NCBI GenBank assembly: GCA_963797835.1
Contig: CAWCRN010000030.1
Span: forward strand, 186,001 to 250,000
Length of the DNA: 64,000 nucleotides
Direction: 5' to 3'
DNA from: JBDTSW01 sp963797835
GTDB taxonomy: Bacteria; Actinomycetota; Thermoleophilia; Solirubrobacterales; 70-9
In this document: piece after piece, positions 9,398 through 18,194 of the stretch
How the letters are laid out: every line of letters starts with the position of its first letter
Position numbering within the stretch: the first letter of the stretch is position 1
Notes under the pieces: model-generated
Databases searched by the model: none
Seen by the model: only the letters and a program-made list of their open reading frames with translations
What the model was told of the DNA's origin: nothing
Program-made: the position numbers and the translations under genes

Positions 9398-10298
9398 GGG
9401 CGTCGAGCGCAACTACCCGCTGGAGCGGCTCACGACCGTGCGCACCGGGGGCCCGGCCGACCTGTTCGCGCGCCCCTCCACGCAGGCGGCACTGGTCGAG
9501 CTGCTCGCGTGGGCGGACGCGCAGGGCGTGGCGCTCGGCGTCGTCGGCTCGGGCTCCAACCTCCTCGTATCGGACGCGGGGTTCCGCGGGCTCGTGCTGA
9601 AGCTCGACGGCGAGCTGGCGGCCGCCGAGCGCGAGGGCACCCGCGTCGTATGCGGCGGCGGCGCACGGCTCCCGTCGGCCACGGCGAAGACCGCCCGCTG
9701 GGGCCTTACCGGGCTCGAGTTCGGGATAAACATCCCGGGCACGGTCGGGGGGGCGGTGCGGATGAACGCCAACGCCTACGGCGGCCAGCTCGCCCGGGTG
9801 CTCGAGTGGGTCGACGTCGCGACCGCGGCCGGGGTCGAGCGCCGCGGGCCCGACGACCTCGGGTTCGCCTACCGCAGCTCGAACCTGACGGACGGTGAGA
9901 TCGTGGCGCGCGCGTCGTTCGCCCTCGCCGACGCCGAGCCCGACGCCATCAAGGCGACCCTTGCGGAGATGCGCGGCAAGCGCCGCGAGGCGCAGCCGTC
10001 GGGCATCAAGACGTTCGGCTCGACCTTCAAGAACCCCGACGACCCGCGAGCCGAGGGCCGAAGCGCAGGCCAGCTGCTCGACGCCGCGGATTGCGGCGGG
10101 CTGAGCGTCGGGGGAGCACGCTTCGCCCCCAAGCACGCCAACTTCGTCGAGAACGCCGACGGGGCCACCACCGCGGACATCCTCGAGCTGATGGCCCAAG
10201 GTCGCCGCCGGGTGCACGAGCGCTTCGGCGTCGAGCTCGAGCCCGAGGTCCAGGTCCTCGGCGAGGTCGAGTGGCCCCCCGGCTGGGGGCTGAGCTAG
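9384..10298 (+). CDS. murB: UDP-N-acetylenolpyruvoylglucosamine reductase
   Basis: FAD- and NADPH-dependent enzyme making UDP-MurNAc. 304 residues from GTG 9384, behind a GGGGAGG SD at 9370. FAD-binding start PLERLTTVRTGGPADLF, then VVGSGSNLLVSDAGFRGLVLKL, GLEFGINIPGTVGGAVRMNA and AYRSSNL. The catalytic serine region is AGQLLDAADCGGLSVGGARFAPKHANFVEN; the C-terminal acid is in VHERFGVELEPEV. It overlaps the end of murC. Compact type I-like length without the extra Tyr-loop domain of E. coli MurB is inferred from length only. Confidence 0.94.
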   Translation: MGDPEGVERNYPLERLTTVRTGGPADLFARPSTQAALVELLAWADAQGVALGVVGSGSNLLVSDAGFRGLVLKLDGELAAAEREGTRVVCGGGARLPSATAKTARWGLTGLEFGINIPGTVGGAVRMNANAYGGQLARVLEWVDVATAAGVERRGPDDLGFAYRSSNLTDGEIVARASFALADAEPDAIKATLAEMRGKRREAQPSGIKTFGSTFKNPDDPRAEGRSAGQLLDAADCGGLSVGGARFAPKHANFVENADGATTADILELMAQGRRRVHERFGVELEPEVQVLGEVEWPPGWGLS

Positions 10299-10360
10299 AG
10301 CACGCCGCCTCGGGCGGGCGCCAGGCAGGAAAGCGCCAGGCCCGCGGCGAACCCTCAACC

Positions 10361-11445
10361 GTGGCCAGCCACACGTCAACCCCTGCCGGGAAACGCCGCG
10401 CCGCGGCCCGCTCCGCCGCCCGTCGTGGCCACTCCGGGGCGGTGAGACCGAAGCCGAGGCCGCAAGCAGGGGGCGAGGCCGCGAGCCCAAGCCGAAGCCC
10501 AAGCGGGCGGCTTCGCCGAAGCGGGCCCCCGCGAAGCGCGCCCCGTCGAAGCGGCCACGGACGGCGGCCAGGAAGCCGAGGCGGACGGCGCCGAGGCGTA
10601 CGGCCCGCGCCCAGGCCTGGCGCCCGTCCCTCCCCAGCCTGCGCCGGCCCTCCCTGCGCACCTCGCTGGTCGTCCTTGTGGTGGTGGCCGGCGCGGCGGT
10701 CGCCGGCTACTTCGGCTGGCTTCGCGACTCGTCGCTGGTCGCGGTGCGCGACGTCGAGGTGACCGGTGTCAGCTCCCCCGACCGCGAGCGGATCGCGACG
10801 GCCCTGACCGAGGCGGCCGGCTCGATGACGACCCTCCACGTGCGCGAGGACGACCTCGCCGCCGCGGTGGCCGGCTTCCCGACCGTGGTCTCCGTCAGCG
10901 CCGATCCCGAACTCCTGCACGGCCTGTCGATCGAGGTCACCGAGCGCCCGCCGGCGCTGATCGCGCAGTCCGGCGACGAGTCGGTTCCGGTCGCCGGCGA
11001 CGGGACGCTGCTCCGCGGCCTCGAGCTCGACGACGACGCCCGTGCCGGCCTCCCCGTGCTCGAGGTCGACGAGTTCCCGGCTTCCGGGACGCTCGAGGGC
11101 GAGGCGCTGATCCAGGCGACCGTGCTCGGCGCGGCGCCCGCCCCGCTCCGCCCGCTCATCGAGGGCATCTCCATCGAGGGCGAGCGCGGGGTGGAGGTGA
11201 CCATGAGGGGAGCCATCCCGATCAGGTTCGGCACCCACGAGCAGGCCGGGGCCAAGTGGGCCGCCGCCGCGGCGGTCCTCGCCGACCCGAAGCTCGAGAC
11301 CTTCACCTACATCGACGTCCGGGCCCCCGAGCGCCCCGCGGTGGGCGGCGCCGTGGCCCCGACGGCGCAGGAACCCGAGGTCGCGCCCGTCGAGCCGGCC
11401 GCGGAGGCGCCCGTGGAGACTCCGCCCGTGGATCCCGCACTCTGA
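10361..11445 (+). CDS. ftsQ: cell division protein FtsQ with long basic N-terminal tail
   Basis: Bitopic divisome protein linking early and late division proteins. One membrane helix (LVVLVVVAGAAVAGYF, near 10660-10720) is followed by a POTRA-type domain (VRDVEVTGVSS...RIATAL) and FtsQ domain (FPTVVSVSADPELLHGLSIEVTERPP). Before the helix lies about 105 residues rich in Arg, Lys, Ala and Pro, with repeats such as SPKRAPAKRAPSKR. The GTG 10361 is the best start; the frame then moves by -1 somewhere in 10450-10490. A shorter start at GTG 10678 would delete most of the helix. The C-terminal tail is Pro/Glu/Ala-rich. Confidence 0.82.
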
Positions 11446-11541
11446 ACCACGGCCTGAGACTGTGCGACCTCCGAAAACCCTCAGGTCATGGTCGAGAGTT
11501 TGGGGGGTTGCATGATTCCGTGCCGGGTATGGTCCGGATCA

Positions 11542-11570
11542 TTGACACTCACGTCGCAATGGCGTACGGT
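11542..11570 (+). promoter_or_regulatory. sigma-70-type promoter upstream of ftsZ
   Basis: TTGACA (11542-11547) and TACGGT (11565-11570) are separated by exactly 17 bases, about 80 bases before the ftsZ start. This fits a housekeeping promoter placing ftsZ expression partly independent of the mur cluster. Confidence 0.65.
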
Positions 11571-11593
11571 CATTCACACGTCTAGGGAGGCCG

Positions 11594-11610
11594 TTGAGGA
11601 AAACCCTCAA
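11594..11610 (+). promoter_or_regulatory. palindrome in ftsZ 5' leader, with an upstream half-copy
   Basis: TTGAGG (11594-11599) and CCTCAA (11605-11610) form a perfect inverted repeat around AAAAC. The embedded GAAAACCCTCA (11599-11609) also occurs as a direct repeat at 11473-11483, so one copy lies on each side of the promoter. That layout suits an operator or looping site, or an RNA hairpin in the leader. I cannot name a regulator. Confidence 0.45.
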
Positions 11611-11652
11611 GTGTGGCTTTACCCTCGGACGAGCAAGGGTCAACGGATCTAG

Positions 11653-12756
11653 ATGGTCGAGTCCTCGTATCTGGCCGTAATCAAGGTCGTCGGAGCCGGC
11701 GGCGGCGGCACCAATGCCGTTTCCCGGATGGTCGACGCCGGCCTCAAGGGCGTCGAGTTCATCGCGGTGAACACGGACGTCCAGGCGCTTCAGGCGTGCG
11801 AGGCCGACATCAAGCTCTCGATCGGCCATGACCTCACCCACGGCCTCGGGGCGGGCGCAGACCCCGACGTCGGCGCGGGCGCCGCGGCCGAGTCGCGCGA
11901 CGACATCAAGGAGTCCCTCAAGGGCGCGGACATGGTGTTCGTCACCGCGGGCGAGGGCGGCGGCACCGGCACCGGAGCGGCCCCGGTGATCGCCGAGATC
12001 GCCAAGGAGGAGATCGGCGCCCTCACGGTCGGGGTGGTCACCAAGCCGTTCGAGTTCGAGGGCGCGCGCCGCATGCAGCAGGCGCTGGAGGGCATCGACA
12101 AGCTCCGCGCCAAGGTCGACACGCTGATCATCGTCCCGAACCAGAAGCTTCTGCAGGTCGTCGAGCGCCAGACCTCCGTCCAGGAGGCGTTCCGGATCGC
12201 CGACGACATCCTGCGCCAGGGCGTGCAGGGCATCACCGACCTGATCACGACGCCGGGCCAGATCAACCTCGACTTCGCCGACGTCCGGACCGTGATGTCG
12301 AACGCGGGCTCGGCGATGATGGGCGTCGGCTCGGCCTCCGGCGAGAGCCGCGCGGTGGAGGCCGCGAAGATGGCCGTCTCCTCGCCGCTTATGGAGGAGT
12401 CGATCGACGGCGCCACCGGGATGCTGCTCAACGTAACCGGCTCCGAGGACCTGAACCTCTTCGAGGTCGACGAGGCCGCCGAGCTGGTCGTCCAGTCGGC
12501 CGACAAGAACGCCAACATCATCTTCGGCACCGTGATCGACCCGACCATGGGCGACGAGGTCCGGGTGACGGTCATCGCCACCGGGTTCGAGGGCTTCGAG
12601 ACCCTCGCGCGTACGCCCATCCGCACCCGCGAGCGCTCGCGCAAGCGCAGCGTCGCGGCCCTCGGCGACACCGAGCGCCGGGACCTGCGGGTCTCCGAGG
12701 ACGACATCGACGTGCCGTCGTTCCTCCGGGACAGACTAGACGCACTCCGCCGCTAG
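11653..12756 (+). CDS. ftsZ: cell division GTPase FtsZ
   Basis: Tubulin-like GTPase forming the Z-ring. 367 residues, intact. N-terminal KVVGAGGGGTNAVSRM, tubulin signature GEGGGTGTGAAPVIA near residue 100, the T7-loop region with NLDFADVRTVM, and the conserved C-terminal anchor peptide DDIDVPSFLRD that binds partners such as SepF or FtsW. The linker between core and anchor is short (about 35 residues). ATG 11653 follows TAGATGG. It is preceded by its own promoter and followed within ten bases by gcvT. Confidence 0.97.
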   Translation: MVESSYLAVIKVVGAGGGGTNAVSRMVDAGLKGVEFIAVNTDVQALQACEADIKLSIGHDLTHGLGAGADPDVGAGAAAESRDDIKESLKGADMVFVTAGEGGGTGTGAAPVIAEIAKEEIGALTVGVVTKPFEFEGARRMQQALEGIDKLRAKVDTLIIVPNQKLLQVVERQTSVQEAFRIADDILRQGVQGITDLITTPGQINLDFADVRTVMSNAGSAMMGVGSASGESRAVEAAKMAVSSPLMEESIDGATGMLLNVTGSEDLNLFEVDEAAELVVQSADKNANIIFGTVIDPTMGDEVRVTVIATGFEGFETLARTPIRTRERSRKRSVAALGDTERRDLRVSEDDIDVPSFLRDRLDALRR

Positions 12757-12766
12757 CCTGCGCCGC

Positions 12767-13856
12767 GTGTTGCGGCGGACGCCCCTCTACGACGCCCACG
12801 TCGCCGCCGGCGCGAAGCTGGTGGACTTCGCCGGCTGGGAGATGCCAGTCCAGTACGAGGGAGTGCGCGCAGAGCACATCGCGGTGCGGACCGGCTGCGG
12901 GGTGTTCGACGTCTCCCACATGGGCGAGATCGAGACCACGGGGCCCGGCGCCCTCGACCTGCTTCAGCGACTGCTCTCCAACGACGTCTCGAAGCTCGAG
13001 GTCGGCGGCGCCCAGTACTCGGTGCTCTGCCGGGAGGACGGCGGCGTCCTCGACGACCTGTTCACCTACCGCCTCGCCGAGGATCGCTACCTGACGGTCA
13101 CCAACGCGGCCAACCACGAGCGCGACCTCGGGTGGTTTCGCGAGCATGCCGGACGGGTTCGAGGCCGAGGTGGCCGACTCGATCTCCGAGTGGGCGATGC
13201 TGGCGGTGCAGGGCCCCGAGGCGCGAACGATCGCGGGCGAGGTCCTGGGCTCGGAGCTGCCCGCCCGGATGCGCACGGGCTTCGCCGCGCGTGGCCGGCG
13301 GCGGCGAGGCCCTGGTCTGCGGCACGGGCTACACGGGAGAGGACGGAGTCGAGATCCTCTGCCCGCCCGCCGGGGCGCCCGCCCTCTGGGACGCGCTGCT
13401 GGCGGCCGGGGCGACGCCCGCGGGGCTCGGCCGCCCGCGACACCCTGCGGCTCGAGGTCTGCTTCCACCTCTACGGCAATGACCTGAGCGAGGACCGCAA
13501 TCCGATCGAGGCCGGGCTCGGGTGGTGCTGCAAGGAGGACACGGGCTTCATCGGCTCCGAGGCGGTGGCGGCCGCCCGCGAGGCCGGCACCGCCGAGCGC
13601 TTCGCCCCGTTCGTCCTCACGGGGCCGGGCATCCCCCGCCAGGGCAACGCCGTGCTCGCCGGCGGCGAGGTCGCGGGGACGGTTACCAGCGGCACGCTCT
13701 CGCCCGTGCCTCGAGGTCGGCGCGGGCCTCGCGTACGTGCGCGCCGACCTGGCCGAGCCGGGCACCGAGGTCGAGATCGACGTACGTGGCCGCCGGCGCC
13801 CCGCCCGCATAGAGTCCAGGCCGCTGTACGAGAAGAGCGCGAAGAAGGAGAGCTGA
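12767..13856 (+). CDS. gcvT: glycine cleavage T-protein, aminomethyltransferase (four frame breaks)
   Basis: Tetrahydrofolate-dependent subunit releasing ammonia from the aminomethyl-lipoyl arm. GTG start. The N-terminus TPLYDAHVAAGAKLVDFAGWEMPVQYEG and VFDVSHMGEIETTGP are canonical; later segments GYTGEDGVEI, DTLRLEVCFHLYGND, EAGLGWCCKE and TSGTLSP follow in other frames. The frame moves +1 near 13147, 13281, 13431 and 13707, always the same direction. Corrected length is about 361 residues, normal for GcvT. Because the four breaks lie in one 1.1-kb gene, a real pseudogene cannot be excluded, but intact gcvH, gcvPA and gcvPB argue for sequence error. Confidence 0.88.
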
Positions 13857-13857
13857 G

Positions 13858-14250
13858 TTGGCGGCCGAGGAGACCTACCCCGAGGAGCTGAAGTACCACC
13901 CCGAGCACGACTGGGCGAGGATCGAGGGCGACACGGCCACCTTCGGCATCACCTGGTACGCGCAGGACTCCCTCGGCGAGGTCGTCTTCTACGAGCCTCC
14001 CGAGATCGGCTCCACGATCACCAAGGACCAGCCCTACACCGAGGTCGAGTCGGTCAAGGCGGTCTCCGACGTCTACGCCCCGCTCTCGGGTGAGGTGATC
14101 GAGGTCAACGAGAAGCTGGCCGAGAACCCCGAGACCATCAACGAGGATCCCTACGGCGAGGGCTGGCTGGCGAAGGTGAGGCTCTCCGACCCCTCCGAGG
14201 CCGAGACGCTCCTGGACGCCTCGGCCTACCGCGAGCTGCTCGCGAGCTAG
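13858..14250 (+). CDS. gcvH: glycine cleavage H-protein (lipoyl carrier)
   Basis: Small lipoylated shuttle of the glycine cleavage system. 130 residues from TTG 13858, with SD GAAGGAGA just upstream; no nearby ATG/GTG fits. Starts YPEELKYHPEHDWARIEGD and contains the lipoylation site ESVKAVSD with Lys67, followed by the family's YGEGWLAKV. It lies one base after gcvT. Confidence 0.95.
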   Translation: MAAEETYPEELKYHPEHDWARIEGDTATFGITWYAQDSLGEVVFYEPPEIGSTITKDQPYTEVESVKAVSDVYAPLSGEVIEVNEKLAENPETINEDPYGEGWLAKVRLSDPSEAETLLDASAYRELLAS

Positions 14251-14342
14251 CTACCGGCTGCCCGCGCCTCTGAGCCGAACATGTCACGGCAGCCCCAGCC
14301 CGATGGCGGGCGCGGTCTGCCGCGCTCTCTAGGATCACCAGA

Positions 14343-15725
14343 GTGAGCCGCTACACGTCTGCGACCGACGCCGACCGCGCCGCGATGCTGGAGGCGATCG
14401 GGGTTGCGAGCGTCGAGGAGTTGTTCGAGGCGATCCCGGATGAGCTGCGCCTCGCCCGGGCGCTGGACCTGGCCGAAGGGCTCTCGGAGTCGGAGTGCTT
14501 CGACCATCTGGCGTCGCTGGCGGCCCGGAACGCCGACGCCGACGCCGAGGCCTGCTTCCTGGGCGCGGGGATGTACGACCACTACGTCCCGGCCATCGTC
14601 GACGCGATCACCCAGCGCTCCGAGTTCCTGACGCCCTACACCCCGTACCAGCCCGAGGTCTCCCAGGGCGGGCTCCAGGTGATGTTCGAGTTCCAGACGG
14701 CGATCTCGGAGCTGACCGGCCTCCCCGTGGCCAACGCGTCGCTGTACGAGGGGCCGTCCTCGGTGGCCTCCGCCGCATACCTTGCGCTGGGCGCCACCGG
14801 GCGGACGAAGCTGATCGCCTCGCGCGGCCTCCACCCCCACAGCCGCGCGACGCTCCGCACCTATGCGCGCGGGTTCGGCGCCGAGGTCCTCGAGGTCGGC
14901 ATCACCGACGGCGTCACGGACGCCGCCGAGCTCTCGGCCCTGATGGACGACGAGACCGCGGCCGTCTTCGTCCAGAACCCCAACTTCCTGGGCGCGGTCG
15001 AGGACCTGGAGGGTCTCGCGACCATCGCGCACGATCGCGGCGCGCTCGCCGTAGCGTCCGTCGACCCGATCTCGCTGGGCGTGCTGCGACCGCCCGGAGA
15101 ATGCGGGGTGGACGTCGCGGTCGGGGAGGGGCAGCCGCTCGGCAACCGGTTGGACTTCGGCGGCCCGTCGTTTGGCTTCTTTGCCGCGACGGAGGACCAC
15201 CTGCGGCGGATGCCGGGCCGGATCGCGGGCGAGACCACCGACGCCGACGGCCGGCGCGGCTTCGTGCTCGCGCTCCAGACCCGCGAACAGCACATCCGCC
15301 GCGAGAAGGCCACGCACAACATCTGCACCTCGCAGGCGCTGAACGCGCTCGCGGGCGTGATCTACCTGAGCTGGCTCGGCAAGCGCGGCTTCGTGGAGCT
15401 GGGGGAGCTGTTGGCCCAGCGGACGGCCTACGCGCGGGAGAAGTTGGCGGCCGTCGAGGGCGTCGAGCTACTCCACGAGGCTCCCGTGCTTCGAGAGTTC
15501 GCGGTGTCCCTCGAGGCGCCTGTGCAGGATGTTCTCGATCGGGTCAGTGAGGACGGCATCGCGGCCGGGTACCCGCTCGGTCGCGAGTACCCCGAGTTCG
15601 AGAGCGGGCTGCTGGTGGCGATCACCGAGCGCCGGTCGCAGGGGGACATCGACCGTCTGGCCGACTCGCTCGAACGGGCGATCAAGGGAGCGGATGGCGC
15701 TTTCCTCCCAGCAGGTGGAGAGTAA
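14343..15725 (+). CDS. gcvPA: glycine dehydrogenase (decarboxylating) subunit 1
   Basis: P-protein alpha subunit; with GcvPB it decarboxylates glycine and loads the H-protein. 460 residues, intact, from GTG 14343. Features: FLGAGMYDHYVPAIVD, TPYTPYQPEVSQGGLQVMFEFQT, NASLYEGPSS, VFVQNPNFLG and REQHIRREKATHNICTSQAL. Split PA/PB organisation is usual in many Actinobacteria and Firmicutes. The 93-bp gap before it shows no clear terminator or promoter. It overlaps the start of gcvPB. Confidence 0.96.
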   Translation: MSRYTSATDADRAAMLEAIGVASVEELFEAIPDELRLARALDLAEGLSESECFDHLASLAARNADADAEACFLGAGMYDHYVPAIVDAITQRSEFLTPYTPYQPEVSQGGLQVMFEFQTAISELTGLPVANASLYEGPSSVASAAYLALGATGRTKLIASRGLHPHSRATLRTYARGFGAEVLEVGITDGVTDAAELSALMDDETAAVFVQNPNFLGAVEDLEGLATIAHDRGALAVASVDPISLGVLRPPGECGVDVAVGEGQPLGNRLDFGGPSFGFFAATEDHLRRMPGRIAGETTDADGRRGFVLALQTREQHIRREKATHNICTSQALNALAGVIYLSWLGKRGFVELGELLAQRTAYAREKLAAVEGVELLHEAPVLREFAVSLEAPVQDVLDRVSEDGIAAGYPLGREYPEFESGLLVAITERRSQGDIDRLADSLERAIKGADGAFLPAGGE

Positions 15726-17297
15726 GTCGACAACGGAGGTCGAAGACGTGACCGGCCTGGCCCCCTCGCCGCCCCCCACCAACGCCGATACCCCGACCCC
15801 TCAGCAGCGCGAGCTGGTGGTGACGATCTACGAGCGCTCGGTCTCGGGCCGCCGCGCCGCCGCGCTCCCGCCCCTCGACGTCCCCGCGCGCCCCCTCTCC
15901 GACCTCATCCCTCAGGGGCTCCTGCGCTCGGAGCCCGCCGCATTGGCCGAGGTCTCCGAGCCCGAGATCGTGCGCCACTACAACCGCCTGTCGCGCCGGA
16001 ACTTCGACCTGGACACGGGCCCCTACCCGCTCGGGTCGTGCACGATGAAGCACAACCCGCGGCTGAACGAGCGGGTCGCGGCGCTCCCCGGCCATGCCCG
16101 GCTTCACCCCGCCCAGGATCCGGCCCGCGCCCAGGGGGCGCTGGAGCTGATGTGGCGCCTCGAGCGCTCGCTTGCGGAGCTCACCGGGCTCGAGCACGTC
16201 AGCCTTCAGCCATCGGCCGGGTCGCACGGCGAGCTGGCCGGGCTGCTGCTCACGCGCGCCTACCACGAGGACCGCGGCGAGGAGCGCACGAAGGTCCTCA
16301 CGCCCGACACCTCTCACGGGACGAACCCGGCCACCGTGACGATGGCGGGCTACCAGGCGGTGAAGGTCGCCACGGACGAGCGCGGCGGGGTAGACCTCGA
16401 CGACCTGCGCGCCAACCTCTCCGACGAGGTCGCCTGCCTGATGCTGACGAACCCCAACACGCTCGGCGTATTCGACGAGAACATCGCCGAGATCGCTTCG
16501 CTCGTGCACGGGGCGGGGGGGACCCTCTACTACGACGGCGCCAACCTGAACGCGATCATGGGCTTCACGAGGCCGGGCGACATGGGGTTCGACATCTGCC
16601 ACCTCAACCTCCACAAGTCGTTCAGCCAGCCCCACGGGGAGGCGGTCCCGGCGCGGGCCCGATCGCCGTGTCCGAGCGGATCGCGCCCTTCCTGCCGGTC
16701 CCGCGCGTCGTTCGCATCGAGGGGTCGAACGGCACGGCGCCCAGCTTCGGCCTCGACCACGAGGCGCCCAAGTCGATCGGCCGGCTGCGGGGGTTCCAGG
16801 GCAACTTCGGCGTCTTCGTGCGCTCGTACGCCTACATCCGCTCGCTCGGGGCGGATGGCCTGCGCGATGCCTCCGAGACCGCCGTACTGAACGCCAACTA
16901 CCTGCTGGCGCGGCTGCGCGCCGGGCGGGGCGCGAAGTACCTGCCGCTCGCCTTCGACCGTCTGCCGATGCACGAGTTCGTCCTCTCCGGCGCGCCGGCC
17001 AAGCGCGAGCTTCAGGCGAAGACGCTGGACATCGCCAAGCGCCTCCTCGACTACGGGTTCCACCCGCCCACGATCTACTTCCCGTTGCTGGTCGACGAGG
17101 CGCTGATGTTCGAGCCGACGGAGACCGAGACGCGCGAGTCGCTCGACGAGCTGGCCGACGCGATCGACGCCATCCTCGGCGAGGCCGAGCGCGACCCTGC
17201 GATCCTCCACGACGCGCCCTACACGACCCCGGTACGCCGCCTCGACGAGGCCGCGGCCAGCCGCAGGCCGGTCGTGCGCCAGGGTCGGTCTGCCTAG
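15694..17297 (+). CDS. gcvPB: glycine dehydrogenase (decarboxylating) subunit 2 (frame break near 16640)
   Basis: PLP-binding subunit of the P-protein. Starts at ATG 15694 inside the end of gcvPA. Motifs: YPLGSCTMKHNP, LQPSAGSHGELAG, DTSHGTNPATVTMAGY, LMLTNPNTLGVFD, and the PLP lysine in LNLHKSFSQPHG. Right after that the run is GGGG where the conserved GGGGPG stretch needs one more G, a one-base loss moving the frame by -1. Corrected length is about 534 residues. The C-terminus EALMFEPTETETRESLDELADAI is intact. Confidence 0.94.
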
Positions 17298-17680
17298 CGC
17301 CGCGTGAACGCGTAGTTCCTGGACCGGTCGGCCGCGCAGATGAAGTTGGGCGTCTCCTCGCGCCTGACCCTGGCGTAGTAGTCGCCCGTCAATCCATCCG
17401 CCCCCAAGACGATCCGCCATTGGCCGAGGCTGTTCGTGAGGTCGTTCCCGAGCGGCCCGGCGACGGTCTCATTGAACAGCACCACCTTGCGCCCGACCTC
17501 GCAGCCGTGCTTGTCAGAGCGCGCCCGGCCGTGCCACTCGTAGGCGCCGCGCTCGTAGGCGCGCACATCGATCGCGAGGTTGATCGACAGCTTCGTAGGG
17601 AAGCTCGGCTTGGCCAGGGCGAGCGATGTGCCGGCTACCAGCGCCGCCAGCATCCCCAAGATCAGAAGTCCCCGCCGCAT
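17294..17680 (-). CDS. small secreted protein of unknown function
   Basis: 128 residues. A clear signal peptide (MRRGLLILGMLAALVAGTSLALAKP) is followed by a soluble domain with two cysteines (HGCEVGRKVVLFNE and PNFICAADRSR) that could form a disulfide. The pattern 'YEWHGRARSDKHGCEVGRKVVLF...GDYYARV' resembles small extracellular beta-sandwich domains in actinobacteria that repeat 'C..gRkV.l......G....tda.G.w'; this is a pattern impression, not an identification. It converges on gcvPB with a 4-bp overlap. Confidence 0.75.
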   Translation of the reverse strand: MRRGLLILGMLAALVAGTSLALAKPSFPTKLSINLAIDVRAYERGAYEWHGRARSDKHGCEVGRKVVLFNETVAGPLGNDLTNSLGQWRIVLGADGLTGDYYARVRREETPNFICAADRSRNYAFTRR

Positions 17681-17732
17681 CGGCCCATCCTAACCCCCGC
17701 ACCGGCCGGGGTGGACTGCCGGGCCCCGAGGG

Positions 17733-18130
17733 CTAGCGCGGCGTGCGCAGGACCGGGATGCCCGGGACGCTGGGCGTGCTCGGGCGCGGCACGCGCGGCT
17801 CGCGACGCGGGCGGCGGGTGCGGCCCAGCGCCCTGATCGGCGAGCCGTTCCGGGCGCCGGTGAGGCCGGCGCGCACGCGGAGCATCTCGACCAGCTCCGC
17901 CGTTGGGCGGAACGGGTCGGCGATCGCCTGGCCGCCCCGTGCGGGCAGCGCCGCCAGGACCTCGCCGCCGACCTCGGCCACCATCGTGGTGCCCGAGGGA
18001 GTCCGGCGCCGAATCGAGCTGGGCGAGGCGCTCGAGCGCGCCGGCGTCGTCGGCGGTCGCCTCTCGCACGGTCACGGGCGGAGCGGCCGAGGCCCGAGAT
18101 CTGCAGCTTGTTGTAGTGATTGTTTGACAT
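17733..18130 (-). CDS. small GNAT-like N-terminal domain protein (frame breaks)
   Basis: Starts at ATG 18130 behind SD AGGAGAG. Pieces read MSNNHYNKLQISGLG, then VREATADDAGALERLAQLDS, then MVAEVGGEVLAALPARGGQAIADPFRPTAELVEMLRVRA and a basic tail. The second and third pieces resemble the first strands of a GNAT acetyltransferase fold, without the acetyl-CoA loop. At least two frame changes (near 18070 and 17990) are needed. Divergent from the MocR gene and sharing its promoter region. A GC hairpin CCCCG/CGGGG at 17695-17711 could end it. It may be a cofactor-free GNAT remnant; function unknown. Confidence 0.5.
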
Positions 18131-18152
18131 TTCGCGCTCTCCTGGGTAATAC
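18124..18152 (+). promoter_or_regulatory. near-consensus promoter for the MocR-type regulator
   Basis: TTGACA (18124-18129), 17-bp spacer, TAATAC (18147-18152). This is the best promoter in the window. The -35 box overlaps the start codon of the divergent gene at 18130. TGACAT at 18125-18130 and ATGTCA at 18195-18200 and again at 18201-18206 form inverted and direct copies that may be operator half-sites for autoregulation (inference). Confidence 0.75.
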
Positions 18153-18194
18153 TACTCGCGACGTGAGGCGCAAAGATAGGGAGGCGCGTACTAC

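Noticed and set aside
12757..12766. Glycine riboswitch before gcvT
   Set aside because: Only ten bases separate ftsZ and gcvT; no tandem aptamer could fit and none is seen inside the ftsZ end.
12767..13856. gcvT as a programmed-frameshift gene
   Set aside because: Four shifts of the same sign without slippery heptamers or downstream stop logic; identical errors occur in unrelated genes.
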